Shown here: positions 43,027 through 52,020 of the stretch, in pieces
Layout: each line of letters starts with the position of its first letter
How positions within the stretch are numbered: position 1 is the first letter of the stretch
Assembly: GCF_004016445.2 (NCBI RefSeq)
Contig: NZ_SADT02000002.1
Coordinates: forward strand, 310,001-374,000
DNA length: 64,000 nt
Source: Mesorhizobium sp. M2E.F.Ca.ET.219.01.1.1
Lineage (GTDB): Bacteria > Pseudomonadota > Alphaproteobacteria > Rhizobiales > Rhizobiaceae
Direction: 5' to 3'
Notes under the pieces: model-generated
Databases searched by the model: none
What the model was told of the DNA's origin: nothing
Seen by the model: the letters and a program-made list of their open reading frames with translations, nothing else
Made by a program: the position numbers and the translations under genes

Positions 43027-44283
43027 TTATGCCCACTCGCCCTTGCGCATCACCGGCACGCGGCCGCCGTCCTTGGCGACACCGTCAATGTCGATCTTGT
43101 CGGAGCCGATCATCCAGTCGATGTGGATGAAGCTCTTGTTGCCGCCGCGCGCGGCGATCTCGTCCTGGCTGAGCGAGGCGCCGTTGACGAAGCACTTCGA
43201 ATAGCACTGCCCGAGCGCGATATGGCAGGCGGCATTCTCGTCGAACAGCGTGTTGAAGAACAGCAGCCCGCTCTTCGAGATCGGCGAGGAATGCGGCACC
43301 AGCGCCACCTCGCCGAGGCGGCGCGCGCCCTCGTCGGTGTCGAGCACCTTCTTCAGCACGTCCTCGCCCTTCGAAGCCTTGGCCTCGACGATCCGGCCGC
43401 CTTCGAAGCGCACCGAGATCTCGTCGATCAGCGTGCCTTGGTAGGAGAGCGGCTTGGTCGAGGAGACGTGGCCCTCGACGCGCCTTGCATGGGGCGTGGT
43501 GAAGACTTCCTCGGTCGGGATGTTCGGATTGCAGATGACGCCGTTCTTCGCCGTCGAGGCGCCGCCCATCCATTCGTGACCATCCGCCAGGCCGACGGTG
43601 AGATCCGTGCCCGGTCCGGTGAAATGCAGCGCGTGGAAATGGTGCTCGTTCAGCCATTTCGTGCGTTCGGCCAAGGCGGCGTTGTGCGCCTTCCAGTTGC
43701 CGATCGGATCCTCGACGTCCACCCGGGAGGCCGAGAAGATCGCGTCCGCGAGCTTGGCCACCGCGACATCGTCGGTCTCGCCGGGAAACACCTGCTTTGC
43801 CCAGGCAAGCTCTGGGTAGGCCACGATGTTCCAGTTGATGTCGAAGCCGGTGATCTTCTCCAGCGCCGGCCGGTAGGCCATCGAGTTCGCCTTGTTGGCG
43901 CGCGCCACCTTGGCTGGATCCTGCGCGGAAAGCAGCGACGGATCATCGCCGCGCACCGCAAGCCGCGCCGCATTGTCGGAGAACGCCTTCGCCATGCCTT
44001 CATAGAGCCAGCCGGCGGCGCGGTCGAATCCGACATCGGCGCCGTAGCGGAAGCGCGCCAGTGTGATCTCGTCATCGTTGAAGATCGGCGTCACCAGCCC
44101 GGCGCCCGCCTTGTAGGCATGCTCGACGATGCGCCGCGTCAGCGGCAGCGCCGCGATCGAGGAGGTCAGCACCAGATCCTGTCCGGGCTGCAGCTGCAGC
44201 CCGACCTTGACGGCGACTTCCGCCAGCCTGTCGAGCTTCACCGGGTCGATGCTTGCCGAGACGCCGCGCGAATGTGTGGTCAT
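43027..44283 (-). CDS. M29-family metalloaminopeptidase
   Basis: 418-residue aminopeptidase of peptidase family M29 (AmpS/AmpT type), which removes N-terminal residues with two metal ions. The C-terminal half carries the metal-ligand cluster: ENAACHIALGQCY, KSFIHIDWMIGS (H and D) and acidic residues around VALVPHSSPISKSG. The ATG at 44283 is chosen over in-frame upstream codons, since the family begins near VKLDRLAEVAVKVGL. It is cytoplasmic, with no signal peptide. The DUF488 gene follows. Confidence 0.94.
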   Translation of the reverse strand: MTTHSRGVSASIDPVKLDRLAEVAVKVGLQLQPGQDLVLTSSIAALPLTRRIVEHAYKAGAGLVTPIFNDDEITLARFRYGADVGFDRAAGWLYEGMAKAFSDNAARLAVRGDDPSLLSAQDPAKVARANKANSMAYRPALEKITGFDINWNIVAYPELAWAKQVFPGETDDVAVAKLADAIFSASRVDVEDPIGNWKAHNAALAERTKWLNEHHFHALHFTGPGTDLTVGLADGHEWMGGASTAKNGVICNPNIPTEEVFTTPHARRVEGHVSSTKPLSYQGTLIDEISVRFEGGRIVEAKASKGEDVLKKVLDTDEGARRLGEVALVPHSSPISKSGLLFFNTLFDENAACHIALGQCYSKCFVNGASLSQDEIAARGGNKSFIHIDWMIGSDKIDIDGVAKDGGRVPVMRKGEWA

Positions 44284-44409
44284 GATCCTGCCTACCGTTA
44301 TGTTGGGGTTCTCATCCTTACATAGACCGCTGCGGTTGGCCTTTCCACCGCGATCGACTGGGCCTGCTCTCAAGCATGACGGACCGCGTTATCGAAAAGT
44401 GCGCAGCTT

Positions 44410-45324
44410 TCATGCGGCGCTGTCGAGCGCCCGGAACTGCGCCATGGTCGCCTCGATCTCCTCGCGGATCCAGGCCTTGAAGTCGCGGACCTTGCGGCTT
44501 TCGCTCTTGGTGGTCGAGGTCACCAGCCAGTAGCCGAGCCCGCTCTCAGCCCTGATGCCGAAGGGCGCGACCAGTCTTCCGTCGGCCAGCGCGTCGGCGG
44601 TCAGCAACTGCCAGGCGAGCATCACGCCGTGGCCGGCGATCGCCGATTCCAGGCAAAGCATCGGATCGGTGAAGCGCGCGCCCTTCTGGAAGGTCACCGG
44701 CTCGACGCCGGCCGCCTCGAACCAGCTGTCCCAGCTGAACATCGCCCGCTCGTCGGTGATGGCGCAGGTCTGCGCCAGATCCTCGATCGAGTGCAGCCTG
44801 GCCGCGATCGATGGTGCGCAGACCGGAAACACTTCCTGGGCAAGCAGAAGCTCGGCGCGCCCGCCCGGCCATTCGCCGTCGCCAAGCCGGATGGCGATAT
44901 CGATGTCGGAGCGGTCGAGATCGGCGATCCTGGCCGAGGCGTCGATGCGCAAAAGCACATTCGGATGCCGCGTGAAGTGTCGCGACAGCCGGGGCAGCAG
45001 CCATTTCGAGGCGAAGGCCGGCGCCACCGAGACGACCAGCGTGCACTCGTTGGCCTCGTCGGCCAGCGCCACGGCTTGCGCAAGTTCGCGGAAGCCGGCG
45101 CTCAGCCGTGCTGTGAAGGCGGCGCCGAACTCGGTCGGCACGAGCCCGCCCGGCGTGCGTTCGAACAGCGCCTGCCCCAGCTGCTTTTCGGTGCGCTTGA
45201 CCTGCTGGCTGACGGCGCTGACCGAGACGTTCAGCTCCGCGGCTGCTGCCGCCAGCGATCCCAGCCGGGCGACGGTTTCCACGGCGCGCAGGCCGTTGAG
45301 ATGGACGCGGTTCAGCATAGCCAT
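44410..45324 (-). CDS. LysR-family transcriptional regulator (GcvA-like)
   Basis: 304-residue LysR regulator. The helix-turn-helix is around residues 20-42 (AAAAAELNVSVSAVSQQVKR), followed by an effector domain starting LVVSVAPAFASKWLLPRLSR, typical of the GcvA branch. A perfect hexamer inverted repeat lies directly before its start codon. It is divergent from a 66-residue gene, and the aminopeptidase gene lies 126 bases downstream on the same strand. The target is unclear. Confidence 0.93.
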   Translation of the reverse strand: MAMLNRVHLNGLRAVETVARLGSLAAAAAELNVSVSAVSQQVKRTEKQLGQALFERTPGGLVPTEFGAAFTARLSAGFRELAQAVALADEANECTLVVSVAPAFASKWLLPRLSRHFTRHPNVLLRIDASARIADLDRSDIDIAIRLGDGEWPGGRAELLLAQEVFPVCAPSIAARLHSIEDLAQTCAITDERAMFSWDSWFEAAGVEPVTFQKGARFTDPMLCLESAIAGHGVMLAWQLLTADALADGRLVAPFGIRAESGLGYWLVTSTTKSESRKVRDFKAWIREEIEATMAQFRALDSAA

Positions 45325-45325
45325 T

Positions 45326-45341
45326 CAGTTTTTCTAAACTG
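45326..45341. promoter_or_regulatory. LysR operator at the start of the lysR gene
   Basis: Perfect inverted repeat CAGTTT-TTCT-AAACTG immediately upstream of the LysR start codon, where it would cover the ribosome site and promoter. It is a likely autoregulatory site, possibly also serving the divergent small gene. Confidence 0.5.
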
Positions 45342-45421
45342 CGCGGGCCGAAATCTCAATTGAAACACGGCGGCAAAAGCCAGAATTTGGCTGGACCAGC
45401 CTCAAGGCAGGAGCTTGTCCG

Positions 45422-45622
45422 ATGAAGATTTTATCTTTGCTGAAAGGGTTTTCCGGCACCGAGGCGAGGCCGCGCGACGAGGAAGAAATCGCCCGCTGGG
45501 TCACCGATCCGCTGTCGCATCCCGTGCTCGACACCATGTCGGAGCGCGAGCTCGGCGACATGCCGTTCCGGCTGACCGCCGGCCGCACCGCATACGAAAC
45601 GATGGGTGCGGCTGGCCGCTGA
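45422..45622 (+). CDS. Small hypothetical protein divergent from lysR
   Basis: 66-residue protein starting MKILSLLKGFSGTEARPRDE, acidic in the middle (DEEEIARWVTDPLSHPV), with no membrane segment and no family I recognise. It has its own ATG 97 bases from the divergent LysR start and reads as a genuine short gene from its position and codon use. Its expression may depend on that LysR protein. Confidence 0.6.
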   Translation: MKILSLLKGFSGTEARPRDEEEIARWVTDPLSHPVLDTMSERELGDMPFRLTAGRTAYETMGAAGR

Positions 45623-45647
45623 AGGTTGTTCGCCTATTCGGCGGCGC

Positions 45648-45773
45648 TGCCCCTCATCCGGCCGCTTCGCGGCCACCTTCTCCCCACGGGGGAGAAGAGG
45701 TGGCGCCGGCGCTGACAGGCTCCTCTCCCCGCCGGTGAGAGGTCAGCCGAGCGAAGCGGAGGCTGGGTGAGGG
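45648..45773. repeat. RIME-like mosaic repeat
   Basis: Two juxtaposed palindromic modules: CCCCTCATCCGGCCGCTTCG with CCTTCTCCCC-ACG-GGGGAGAAG, then CTCTCCCCGCCGGTGAGAGG and a tail ending GGCTGGGTGAGGGGGCG. The layout is typical of intergenic mosaic elements of rhizobia. It lies between the 66-residue gene and the MFS gene. Confidence 0.7.
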
Positions 45774-45844
45774 GGCGTCTACGTCCTGGCTGGCCCAACG
45801 CAAGCGCATTGTTTCGCGGGCGCACGCACTTATTGTGCGCCGCA

Positions 45845-47002
45845 ATGAACGCCTCGCCATCTCCCTTGCGTCTCGCCTTTGCCGGCATGGTCGCGCTCGC
45901 CGTCGCCATGGGCATCGGCCGCTTCGTCTACACGCCGATCCTGCCCGGCATGATGGAGGCGTTGCATCTGACGCCGGCCGATGCCGGCTGGATCGCCTCC
46001 GCCAATTACCTTGGCTATCTCGTCGGTGCGCTGGCTGCCGCGGGCGGCTGGGCGCATGGCCGCGAGCGCATGCTGATGTTCGCCAGCCTCGCTGCCAGCG
46101 CCTTGCTTGCCGGTCTGATGGGTGTGAACGAGACGATGGCCGCCTTTCTCGTCATCCGTTTCCTCGCCGGCCTCGCCAGCGCTTTCGTCATGGTGTTCAT
46201 GTCCTCGATCGTCTTCAGCCATCTCGCCGAAGCCGGCCGCGGCGATCTGCAGGCGCTGCATTTCGGCGGCGTCGGCCTGGGCATCGCGGCATCCTCGGCG
46301 CTGTTGGCGATCCTGGTCACCAAGCATGCCGACTGGAGCGCGGGCTGGCTCTGGTCGGGAGCGATCTCGCTGGCCGGCCTGCTTCTGGTCGCGCTGCTTG
46401 CCGGCTCCGCCAGGCCAGCCAATGGGGTTGCCGGCCGCGAGCCGGCGCTGCCCAGCGACAGGTCGTTGACCAAAATGATCGTCGCCTACGGGCTGTTCGG
46501 CTTCGGCTATGTGGTGACGGCGACGTTTCTGATCGCCATTGTCCGCCAAGGCGGCGGCAGCCGTGTCTTCGAGGCAAGCGTCTGGATGGTCGCCGGCCTC
46601 GCCGGCTTTCCGTCGACCTGGTTCTGGCAGAAGCTGGCCGGGCGGATCGGGCTCTATGCCGCCTATGCGGTCACCTGCCTGATCGAGGTGGTCGGCGTCA
46701 CCGCCAGCGTCGTCGTCAAGGGCGCTGCCGGACCGCTGATCGCCGGCGTCCTGCTCGGCGGCACCTTCATCGCCATCACGGCGCTAGGCATACAGATTGG
46801 CAGGCAACTCGCGCCGCAGGCGCCGCGCCGTATCTTCGCATTGATGACGGCGGCCTTCGGTCTTGGCCAGATCGTCGGCCCGATCGCCGCTGGCCTGCTT
46901 GCCCAGGCGTCTGGCAATTATATCCTGGCTTCGATCATGGCGGCGGCGGCGCTGCTCGCCTCCGGGGTGATTGCCTGGGCGGCCGCGCCAAAATCGCCAT
47001 GA
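45845..47002 (+). CDS. MFS transporter, YbfB/YjiJ-like
   Basis: 385-residue major facilitator with about 12 helices. The N-terminus VAMGIGRFVYTPILPGMM is characteristic of the YbfB/YjiJ group, and the loop between helices 2 and 3 reads GGWAHGRERML. The ATG at 45845 is chosen because the first helix begins 10 residues later; the open frame extends upstream into the repeat. The substrate is unknown. It is monocistronic by position. Confidence 0.9.
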   Translation: MNASPSPLRLAFAGMVALAVAMGIGRFVYTPILPGMMEALHLTPADAGWIASANYLGYLVGALAAAGGWAHGRERMLMFASLAASALLAGLMGVNETMAAFLVIRFLAGLASAFVMVFMSSIVFSHLAEAGRGDLQALHFGGVGLGIAASSALLAILVTKHADWSAGWLWSGAISLAGLLLVALLAGSARPANGVAGREPALPSDRSLTKMIVAYGLFGFGYVVTATFLIAIVRQGGGSRVFEASVWMVAGLAGFPSTWFWQKLAGRIGLYAAYAVTCLIEVVGVTASVVVKGAAGPLIAGVLLGGTFIAITALGIQIGRQLAPQAPRRIFALMTAAFGLGQIVGPIAAGLLAQASGNYILASIMAAAALLASGVIAWAAAPKSP

Positions 47003-47124
47003 TTTGCGGCCTTGTTCGATGCCGGGCATCGGGCAGGGCATTTTCTTTCCCGCTAATGTGTGACCTTATGCCCGCCGAACAGCAACGCCGCTGATTTGCG
47101 GTCAGACCGAGGAAACCCGCCACA

Positions 47125-48402
47125 GTGTTCGTATCTTTCTTCCCGCAGCCGAAGCTTTTCTTCACCTCGGCCGCCCTCTGGAGCCTTGCGGCGATCCTGT
47201 TCTGGTTTTTCGGCGGCGAGCAACTGGGCGCCGTCTTCGGCCTGCCGCCGGCGGCGGCGGGCACGCCGCCCATCATCGGCATCGCGGTGCTGTGGTCGAA
47301 GCCGTTCCTGTGGTTCTACATCTACTTCGTCGCGTGCGTGGCGATCTTCTACGCCTTCTGGAGCTGGTACGCCCCGCACCCCTGGCAGAACTGGTCGATC
47401 CTGATGACCGCCGTCATCCTGTTCTTCATCTATTTCAACGTTCAGGTCTCGGTCGCGGTCAACAATTGGTATGGCCCGTTCTTCGACTACGTTCAGGGCT
47501 TGATGTCGGGCACAGGCAAATCGACTGACTCGGAATTTTACATAGGATTGGCCGATTTTTCCTGGCTGGCGCTGGTCGGTATGAACGTGCAGGTGGTCAA
47601 TGCTTTCATCGTCAGCCACTGGATCTTCCGCTGGCGCACTGCGATGAACGATTACTTCATGGCCAACTGGGGACGGCTGCGCCACATCGAGGGCGCCTCG
47701 CAGCGTATCCAGGAAGACACGATGCGCTTCTCGCAGATCATGGAAGATCTCGGTTCGACCTTCGTCCAGTCGATCATGACTCTGATCGCCTTTCTGCCGG
47801 TCTTGATTCAGCTGCAGGCCCACATCACCGAATTGCCGATCGTCGGCGCGATCCCGCAGCCGCTGGTCGTTGCCGCCTTGGGCTGGTGTCTGTTCGGGAC
47901 GATCTCCGTCATGGTGGCGGGTCTCAAGTTGCCCGGCCTGCAGTTCCGCAACCAGCGGGTCGAGGCAGCCTATCGCAAGGAGCTCGTCTACGGCGAAGAT
48001 CACGCCGACCGGGCTCAGCCGGCGACGACGAGCCAATTATTCGCCAATGTCCGCCGCAATTATTTCAAGCTCTATTTCCACTACATCTATTTCAACGTCG
48101 TTCGTTACACCTACCTGCAGGCCGACAACATCTTCTCGTTGCTCATCCTTGGGCCCTCGCTGGTTGCGCATAAGATCACGTTCGGCGCCCTGAATCAGAT
48201 ATCGAACGCGTTCGGGAAGGTGACGAATTCGCTGCAATTCCTGCTGAATTCCTGGTCGACGATTGTCGAACTGCAGTCGGTGCACAAACGCTTGCGAGCC
48301 TTCGAAGCGACGCTGCAGGGCGAGCAATTACCGATTATCGATCAGCACTATCTGGAACGCGAGCAAGCTGGCATGCGTCCCGAAGATCAGCCGGTAAGCT
48401 AA
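47125..48402 (+). CDS. bacA: SbmA/BacA-family peptide transporter
   Basis: 425-residue inner-membrane protein of the SbmA/BacA family, proton-driven importers of proline-rich and other antimicrobial peptides. It has about eight helices, the start MFVSFFPQPKLFFTSAALWS, and the conserved stretches FNVQVSVAVNNWYGPFFDYV and RIQEDTMRFSQIMEDLG. The start is GTG at 47125. In Sinorhizobium the orthologue is needed for bacteroid survival against plant NCR peptides, and in others for lipid A very-long-chain fatty acid. Which of these applies here is not visible. It is monocistronic, convergent with the deacetylase gene 16 bases away. Confidence 0.93.
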   Translation: MFVSFFPQPKLFFTSAALWSLAAILFWFFGGEQLGAVFGLPPAAAGTPPIIGIAVLWSKPFLWFYIYFVACVAIFYAFWSWYAPHPWQNWSILMTAVILFFIYFNVQVSVAVNNWYGPFFDYVQGLMSGTGKSTDSEFYIGLADFSWLALVGMNVQVVNAFIVSHWIFRWRTAMNDYFMANWGRLRHIEGASQRIQEDTMRFSQIMEDLGSTFVQSIMTLIAFLPVLIQLQAHITELPIVGAIPQPLVVAALGWCLFGTISVMVAGLKLPGLQFRNQRVEAAYRKELVYGEDHADRAQPATTSQLFANVRRNYFKLYFHYIYFNVVRYTYLQADNIFSLLILGPSLVAHKITFGALNQISNAFGKVTNSLQFLLNSWSTIVELQSVHKRLRAFEATLQGEQLPIIDQHYLEREQAGMRPEDQPVS

Positions 48403-48418
48403 GGCGCGGCCAGTCCAT

Positions 48419-49429
48419 TCAGCCGCCCACGCTCGCTTGCGCCTGGCTGGCGCGCTGGCGTGCGACATAATCGCGGAAACTGATGCACTCGACTTGCGAC
48501 ATCACGCAGACCTCGCCGGCGAATCGCTCCAGCGCGTTCCAGTAGGCGCCGCCGTTCATCGGCGTGAAGTGGAAGCCGAGTTCCAGCGGCAGGCGCTTGC
48601 CGTCGTACTGGGCGTCGAAGGCGGCCCGGAATGGCTGATAGGCGCGCTCGGTGAACTCGCCCGCCATCGCCGGTTTCTCGGCGCCGTCTGAATGGCGGAC
48701 ATAGAGATTGTAGTCCATGGCGACCACCGGCTTCGCCTTCGGCCCCTCCGGGATCAGCGGCAGGGCGAAACGGGTTGTGCCGTTCCGGGTCGGCGGCAGC
48801 TCCGGGCCGTTCGAGACGCCGCTCGCGTCATATTGGAAGCCGGCCTCGGGCAGCGCTTCGTAAAGCGCCCTGTCGGTCGAAAGATAGGGCGCGCGGAAAC
48901 CGGTCACGGCATGACGGGCGAAATCGCGCCAGTCGCCCGGTTCGGGGATGCCGTTGATCGCATAGGCATTCTCGAAAATGCGCCGGACGGAGGCGAATTC
49001 GGCCAGCCAGTCGGCCTTGCTCCAATCCTTGCCGTCGAAATGGCCGCAGGCATGGCTGCCGATGTCGTGGCCCTCGGCCGCGGCCAGCCGGACCTGCTCC
49101 AGCCGGTCCGCGACGTCCTGTTTCGAGGCGCCGAAGCCGACATTGGATTTGCCGGCGGCCTTGCCGGGGCCGGCATACTCCTGCCGCGTTTCCGGCGAGA
49201 GCAGAAAGACGCAGGACAGGAAATAAGTGAAATGCGCGCCGGTGCGCTTTGCCAGCGCCCGGCTTCGCTGCCATTGCGAGATCTCGCGGGCGGCGTCGAA
49301 CGAGATCAGCACGACCTGCTTGGGGCTGGCCGGCGAAACGGCTGGCGGTTTCGGCGGATCGGCGAAGGCCGCATTGGCTGAGGCAAGCGAAGCAAGACTA
49401 TATGCAAGGACGCGGTACGAACGAAGCAT
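48419..49429 (-). CDS. Polysaccharide deacetylase-like secreted protein
   Basis: 336-residue NodB-fold protein with a Sec signal peptide (residues 1-24, ending NAAFADPP). The first catalytic motif is ISFDAAREISQW in place of the usual TFDDG, so the metal-binding Asp-Asp pair is reduced to one Asp. The histidine pair appears in EGHDIGSHACGHFDG, and the arginine motif is GFRAPYLSTD. The altered first motif suggests changed or weak deacetylase activity. It converges with bacA. The ATG at 49429 is chosen because the signal peptide starts there. Confidence 0.82.
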   Translation of the reverse strand: MLRSYRVLAYSLASLASANAAFADPPKPPAVSPASPKQVVLISFDAAREISQWQRSRALAKRTGAHFTYFLSCVFLLSPETRQEYAGPGKAAGKSNVGFGASKQDVADRLEQVRLAAAEGHDIGSHACGHFDGKDWSKADWLAEFASVRRIFENAYAINGIPEPGDWRDFARHAVTGFRAPYLSTDRALYEALPEAGFQYDASGVSNGPELPPTRNGTTRFALPLIPEGPKAKPVVAMDYNLYVRHSDGAEKPAMAGEFTERAYQPFRAAFDAQYDGKRLPLELGFHFTPMNGGAYWNALERFAGEVCVMSQVECISFRDYVARQRASQAQASVGG

Positions 49430-49639
49430 TGGCAACTTTCTGGCGGGCCCCCCCCTCCGGCTGTTCGGAAGCCGGCTATCGCGCAAATGTGGCGCGGATG
49501 CGTTCGGCAAGTCCTGTGGGTGCCCGGCATTCCCAGCCGATTTTCCGGCCCGCCCCCTTCCATGCCGACAAAATTTCGCTAAAACGCGGGCTCAACAAGA
49601 AGCGCCGCGAAGGTTTGTGGCCGCAATGGTTATTGATTG

Positions 49640-50305
49640 ATGTCGGACGACAGTTTTATCCGCGAAGTGAACGAAGAGATTCGTCGCGAGCAGGCGCAGG
49701 CGCTGTGGGACCGTTTTGGCCCGGCCATTCTGGGCATCGCCATCCTGATCGTGCTGGGAACGGCGGCCGTCGTCGGCTACCGCTACTGGGACGAGACCCG
49801 CGCGAACCGCTCGGGCGACGCCTTCTCGGCGGCCCTCAAGCTCGCCAATGACGGCAAGAACGACGAGGCGATCGCCGCGCTCGACCAGCTGGAGAAGGAC
49901 GGCTACGGCGCCTATCCGCTGCTCGCCCGCATGCGCGCGGCGACCGTCAAGGCCGACAAGGGCGACGTCGACGGCGCGGTCAAGGATTTCGACGACGTCG
50001 CGGCCGACAGCGCCATTCCTGCCGGCATCCGCGACATGGCGCGGCTGAGGGCAGCTCTGCTGCTCGTCGACCACGGCTCTTACGCCGATGTCTCCAGCCG
50101 GGTCGAGGCACTCACAGCCGACACCAATCCGCTGCGCCATTCGGCGCGCGAGGCGCTCGGCCTTGCCGCCTGGAAGGACGGCAAGTCGGCCGATGCGCTC
50201 AAACTGTTCGACCAGATCTCTTCGGATGACGGTGCCCCGCGCAATGTGCGCCAGCGGGCGCAGCTGATGTCCGAGCTGATCCGCGGGTCGGGCAACGCGT
50301 CGTGA
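49640..50305 (+). CDS. Tetratricopeptide-repeat inner-membrane protein (YfgM-like)
   Basis: 221-residue protein with one N-terminal membrane helix (about residues 28-47, ILGIAILIVLGTAAVVGYRY) and a periplasmic TPR-like domain, matching the YfgM/TPR_21 family. In E. coli YfgM works beside SecYEG and periplasmic chaperones, and yfgM also lies next to der there. A TTG one codon upstream is an alternative start. The der gene begins 6 bases after its stop, so the two are one operon. Confidence 0.9.
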   Translation: MSDDSFIREVNEEIRREQAQALWDRFGPAILGIAILIVLGTAAVVGYRYWDETRANRSGDAFSAALKLANDGKNDEAIAALDQLEKDGYGAYPLLARMRAATVKADKGDVDGAVKDFDDVAADSAIPAGIRDMARLRAALLLVDHGSYADVSSRVEALTADTNPLRHSAREALGLAAWKDGKSADALKLFDQISSDDGAPRNVRQRAQLMSELIRGSGNAS

Positions 50306-50311
50306 CCTCGG

Positions 50312-51742
50312 ATGGGCTTCAAAGTCGCCATCATCGGCCGGCCTAACGTCGGCAAATCGACTCTTTTCAATCGGCTGGTCGGAAAGAAGCTGGCGCTTGT
50401 CGACGACACGCCGGGCGTCACGCGCGACCGCCGCGTCCACGCGGCGAAACTCTACGACCTGCATTTCGATGTCATCGACACTGCCGGTTTCGAGGATGCG
50501 GCCGCCTCGACGCTGCCCGGCCGCATGCGCCAGCAGACCGAGATCGCCATTCGCGAGGCCGACCTCATCTTCTTCACGGTCGACGCTAAATCCGGCCTGA
50601 TGCCCGACGACCGCACCTTCGCCGACGTCGTGCGCAAATCCGGCAAGCCGGTGGTTCTCGTCGCCAACAAGGCCGAGGCGCGCGGCGCGCAAGGGGGAAT
50701 GCTTGAGGCCTGGGAGCTCGGCCTCGGCGAACCGATTCCGGTCTCGGCCGAGCACGGCCAGGGCATGCCCGATCTGCGCGACGCGGTGGTCGAAGCACTT
50801 GGCGAAGAGCGTGTCTTCGGCGAGGACGACGAGGAAGACAGCGGCGAGATCGCCGCCAGCGAGGTGCTGATCGGCGAGGACATCGCCGACCCCGACGCCG
50901 AAGCACCCTATGACGACACCAAGCCGCTGCGCATCGCCGTCGTCGGCCGCCCGAACGCCGGCAAGTCGACGCTGATCAACGCGCTGATCGGCGAAGAGCG
51001 GCTGCTCACCGGTCCGGAAGCCGGCATCACCCGCGATTCGATCTCGGTCGACTGGGACTGGCGCGGCCGCCGCATCAAGCTCTTCGACACCGCCGGCATG
51101 CGGCGCAAGTCGAAGGTGCAGGAGAAGCTGGAAAAGCTCTCTGTGCAGGACGGCCTGCGCGCCATCCGCTTCGCCGAGATCGTCATCATCGTGCTCGACG
51201 CCACCATCCCCTTCGAGAAGCAGGACCTCCAGATCGCCGACCTCATCATCCGCGAGGGCAGGGCGCCGGTCATCGCCTTCAACAAATGGGACCTGATCGA
51301 CAATCCGCAGGAGCTTTTGTCCGAGCTGCGCGAGAAGACCGAGCGGCTGCTGCCGCAAGTGCGCGGCATCCAGGCGGTGACGGTCTCGGCCGAGACCGGC
51401 CGCGGCCTCGACAAGCTGATGGAAAGCGTCATCAAGACGCATAAGGTCTGGAACAGCCGCGTCTCCACCGGCAAGCTCAACCGCTGGCTGGAAGGCATCC
51501 TTGCGCACCACCCGCCGCCCGCCGTCGCCGGCCGCCGGCTGAAGATCAAATATGTCACCCAGGCAAAAACCCGGCCGCCGGGTTTCGTCGTCTCCTGCTC
51601 GCGGCCGGACGCGATGCCGCAATCCTATGTCCGCTACCTGACCAACAGCCTGCGCGAGGCTTTCGACATGCCCGGCGTGCCGATCCGTATGGCGCTGCGC
51701 ACCTCGGACAATCCGTTTGCTGGCAGGGCGAAGAAGCGGTGA
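50312..51742 (+). CDS. der: Ribosome biogenesis GTPase Der (EngA)
   Basis: 476-residue protein with two tandem GTPase domains, unique to Der: G1 motifs GRPNVGKST (near residue 9) and GRPNAGKST (near residue 212), G3 motifs DTAGF and DTAGM, G4 motifs NKAE and NKWD, and a C-terminal KH-like domain ([17 protein letters not shown]). The linker between the G domains is acidic ([10 protein letters not shown]). It acts in 50S subunit maturation and is essential in most bacteria. Confidence 0.98.
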   Translation: MGFKVAIIGRPNVGKSTLFNRLVGKKLALVDDTPGVTRDRRVHAAKLYDLHFDVIDTAGFEDAAASTLPGRMRQQTEIAIREADLIFFTVDAKSGLMPDDRTFADVVRKSGKPVVLVANKAEARGAQGGMLEAWELGLGEPIPVSAEHGQGMPDLRDAVVEALGEERVFGEDDEEDSGEIAASEVLIGEDIADPDAEAPYDDTKPLRIAVVGRPNAGKSTLINALIGEERLLTGPEAGITRDSISVDWDWRGRRIKLFDTAGMRRKSKVQEKLEKLSVQDGLRAIRFAEIVIIVLDATIPFEKQDLQIADLIIREGRAPVIAFNKWDLIDNPQELLSELREKTERLLPQVRGIQAVTVSAETGRGLDKLMESVIKTHKVWNSRVSTGKLNRWLEGILAHHPPPAVAGRRLKIKYVTQAKTRPPGFVVSCSRPDAMPQSYVRYLTNSLREAFDMPGVPIRMALRTSDNPFAGRAKKR

Positions 51743-51837
51743 TCTGCGGGACGTGACGCCAACGCAGGTCCCTCGCCATCCGCGGGCGACCCGGTTGGGG
51801 ATTGCGGCCACGCAGAGTGGGGTAAGCTGTGATCCTT

Positions 51838-51999
51838 CGCGCCCCCCTCTGTCCTGCCGGACATCTCCCCCACAAGGGGGGAGATCAGCAGCTTCAGCGC
51901 CTCGCTCCTCTTGCAACGTTGGCGATTGGCGAAGGCCGGCGCGACAGCCAATCTCCCCCCAAGTGGGGGAGATGTCCGGCAGGACAGAGGGGGGCGCTG
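51838..51999. repeat. RIME-like element with terminal inverted repeats
   Basis: 162-base element: ends 51838-51886 and 51950-51999 are inverted repeats containing CTGTCCTGCCGGACATCTCC, and the centre has GCAACGTTGGCGATTGGCGA. Ends and centre both match the copy at 42414-42635. It sits between the convergent der and lysR genes. Confidence 0.85.
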
Positions 52000-52020
52000 T
52001 CCCGCCAGCGTTGCAAGGCT

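Noticed and set aside
47017..47031. Palindrome CGATGCCGGGCATCG before bacA
   Set aside because: Symmetrical but with no associated regulator or recognised consensus; kept out of the feature list.
42414..52013. Possible CRISPR or insertion sequence from repeated palindromes
   Set aside because: The repeats are long inverted ends of separate intergenic elements, not short regularly spaced direct repeats, and no transposase is encoded.
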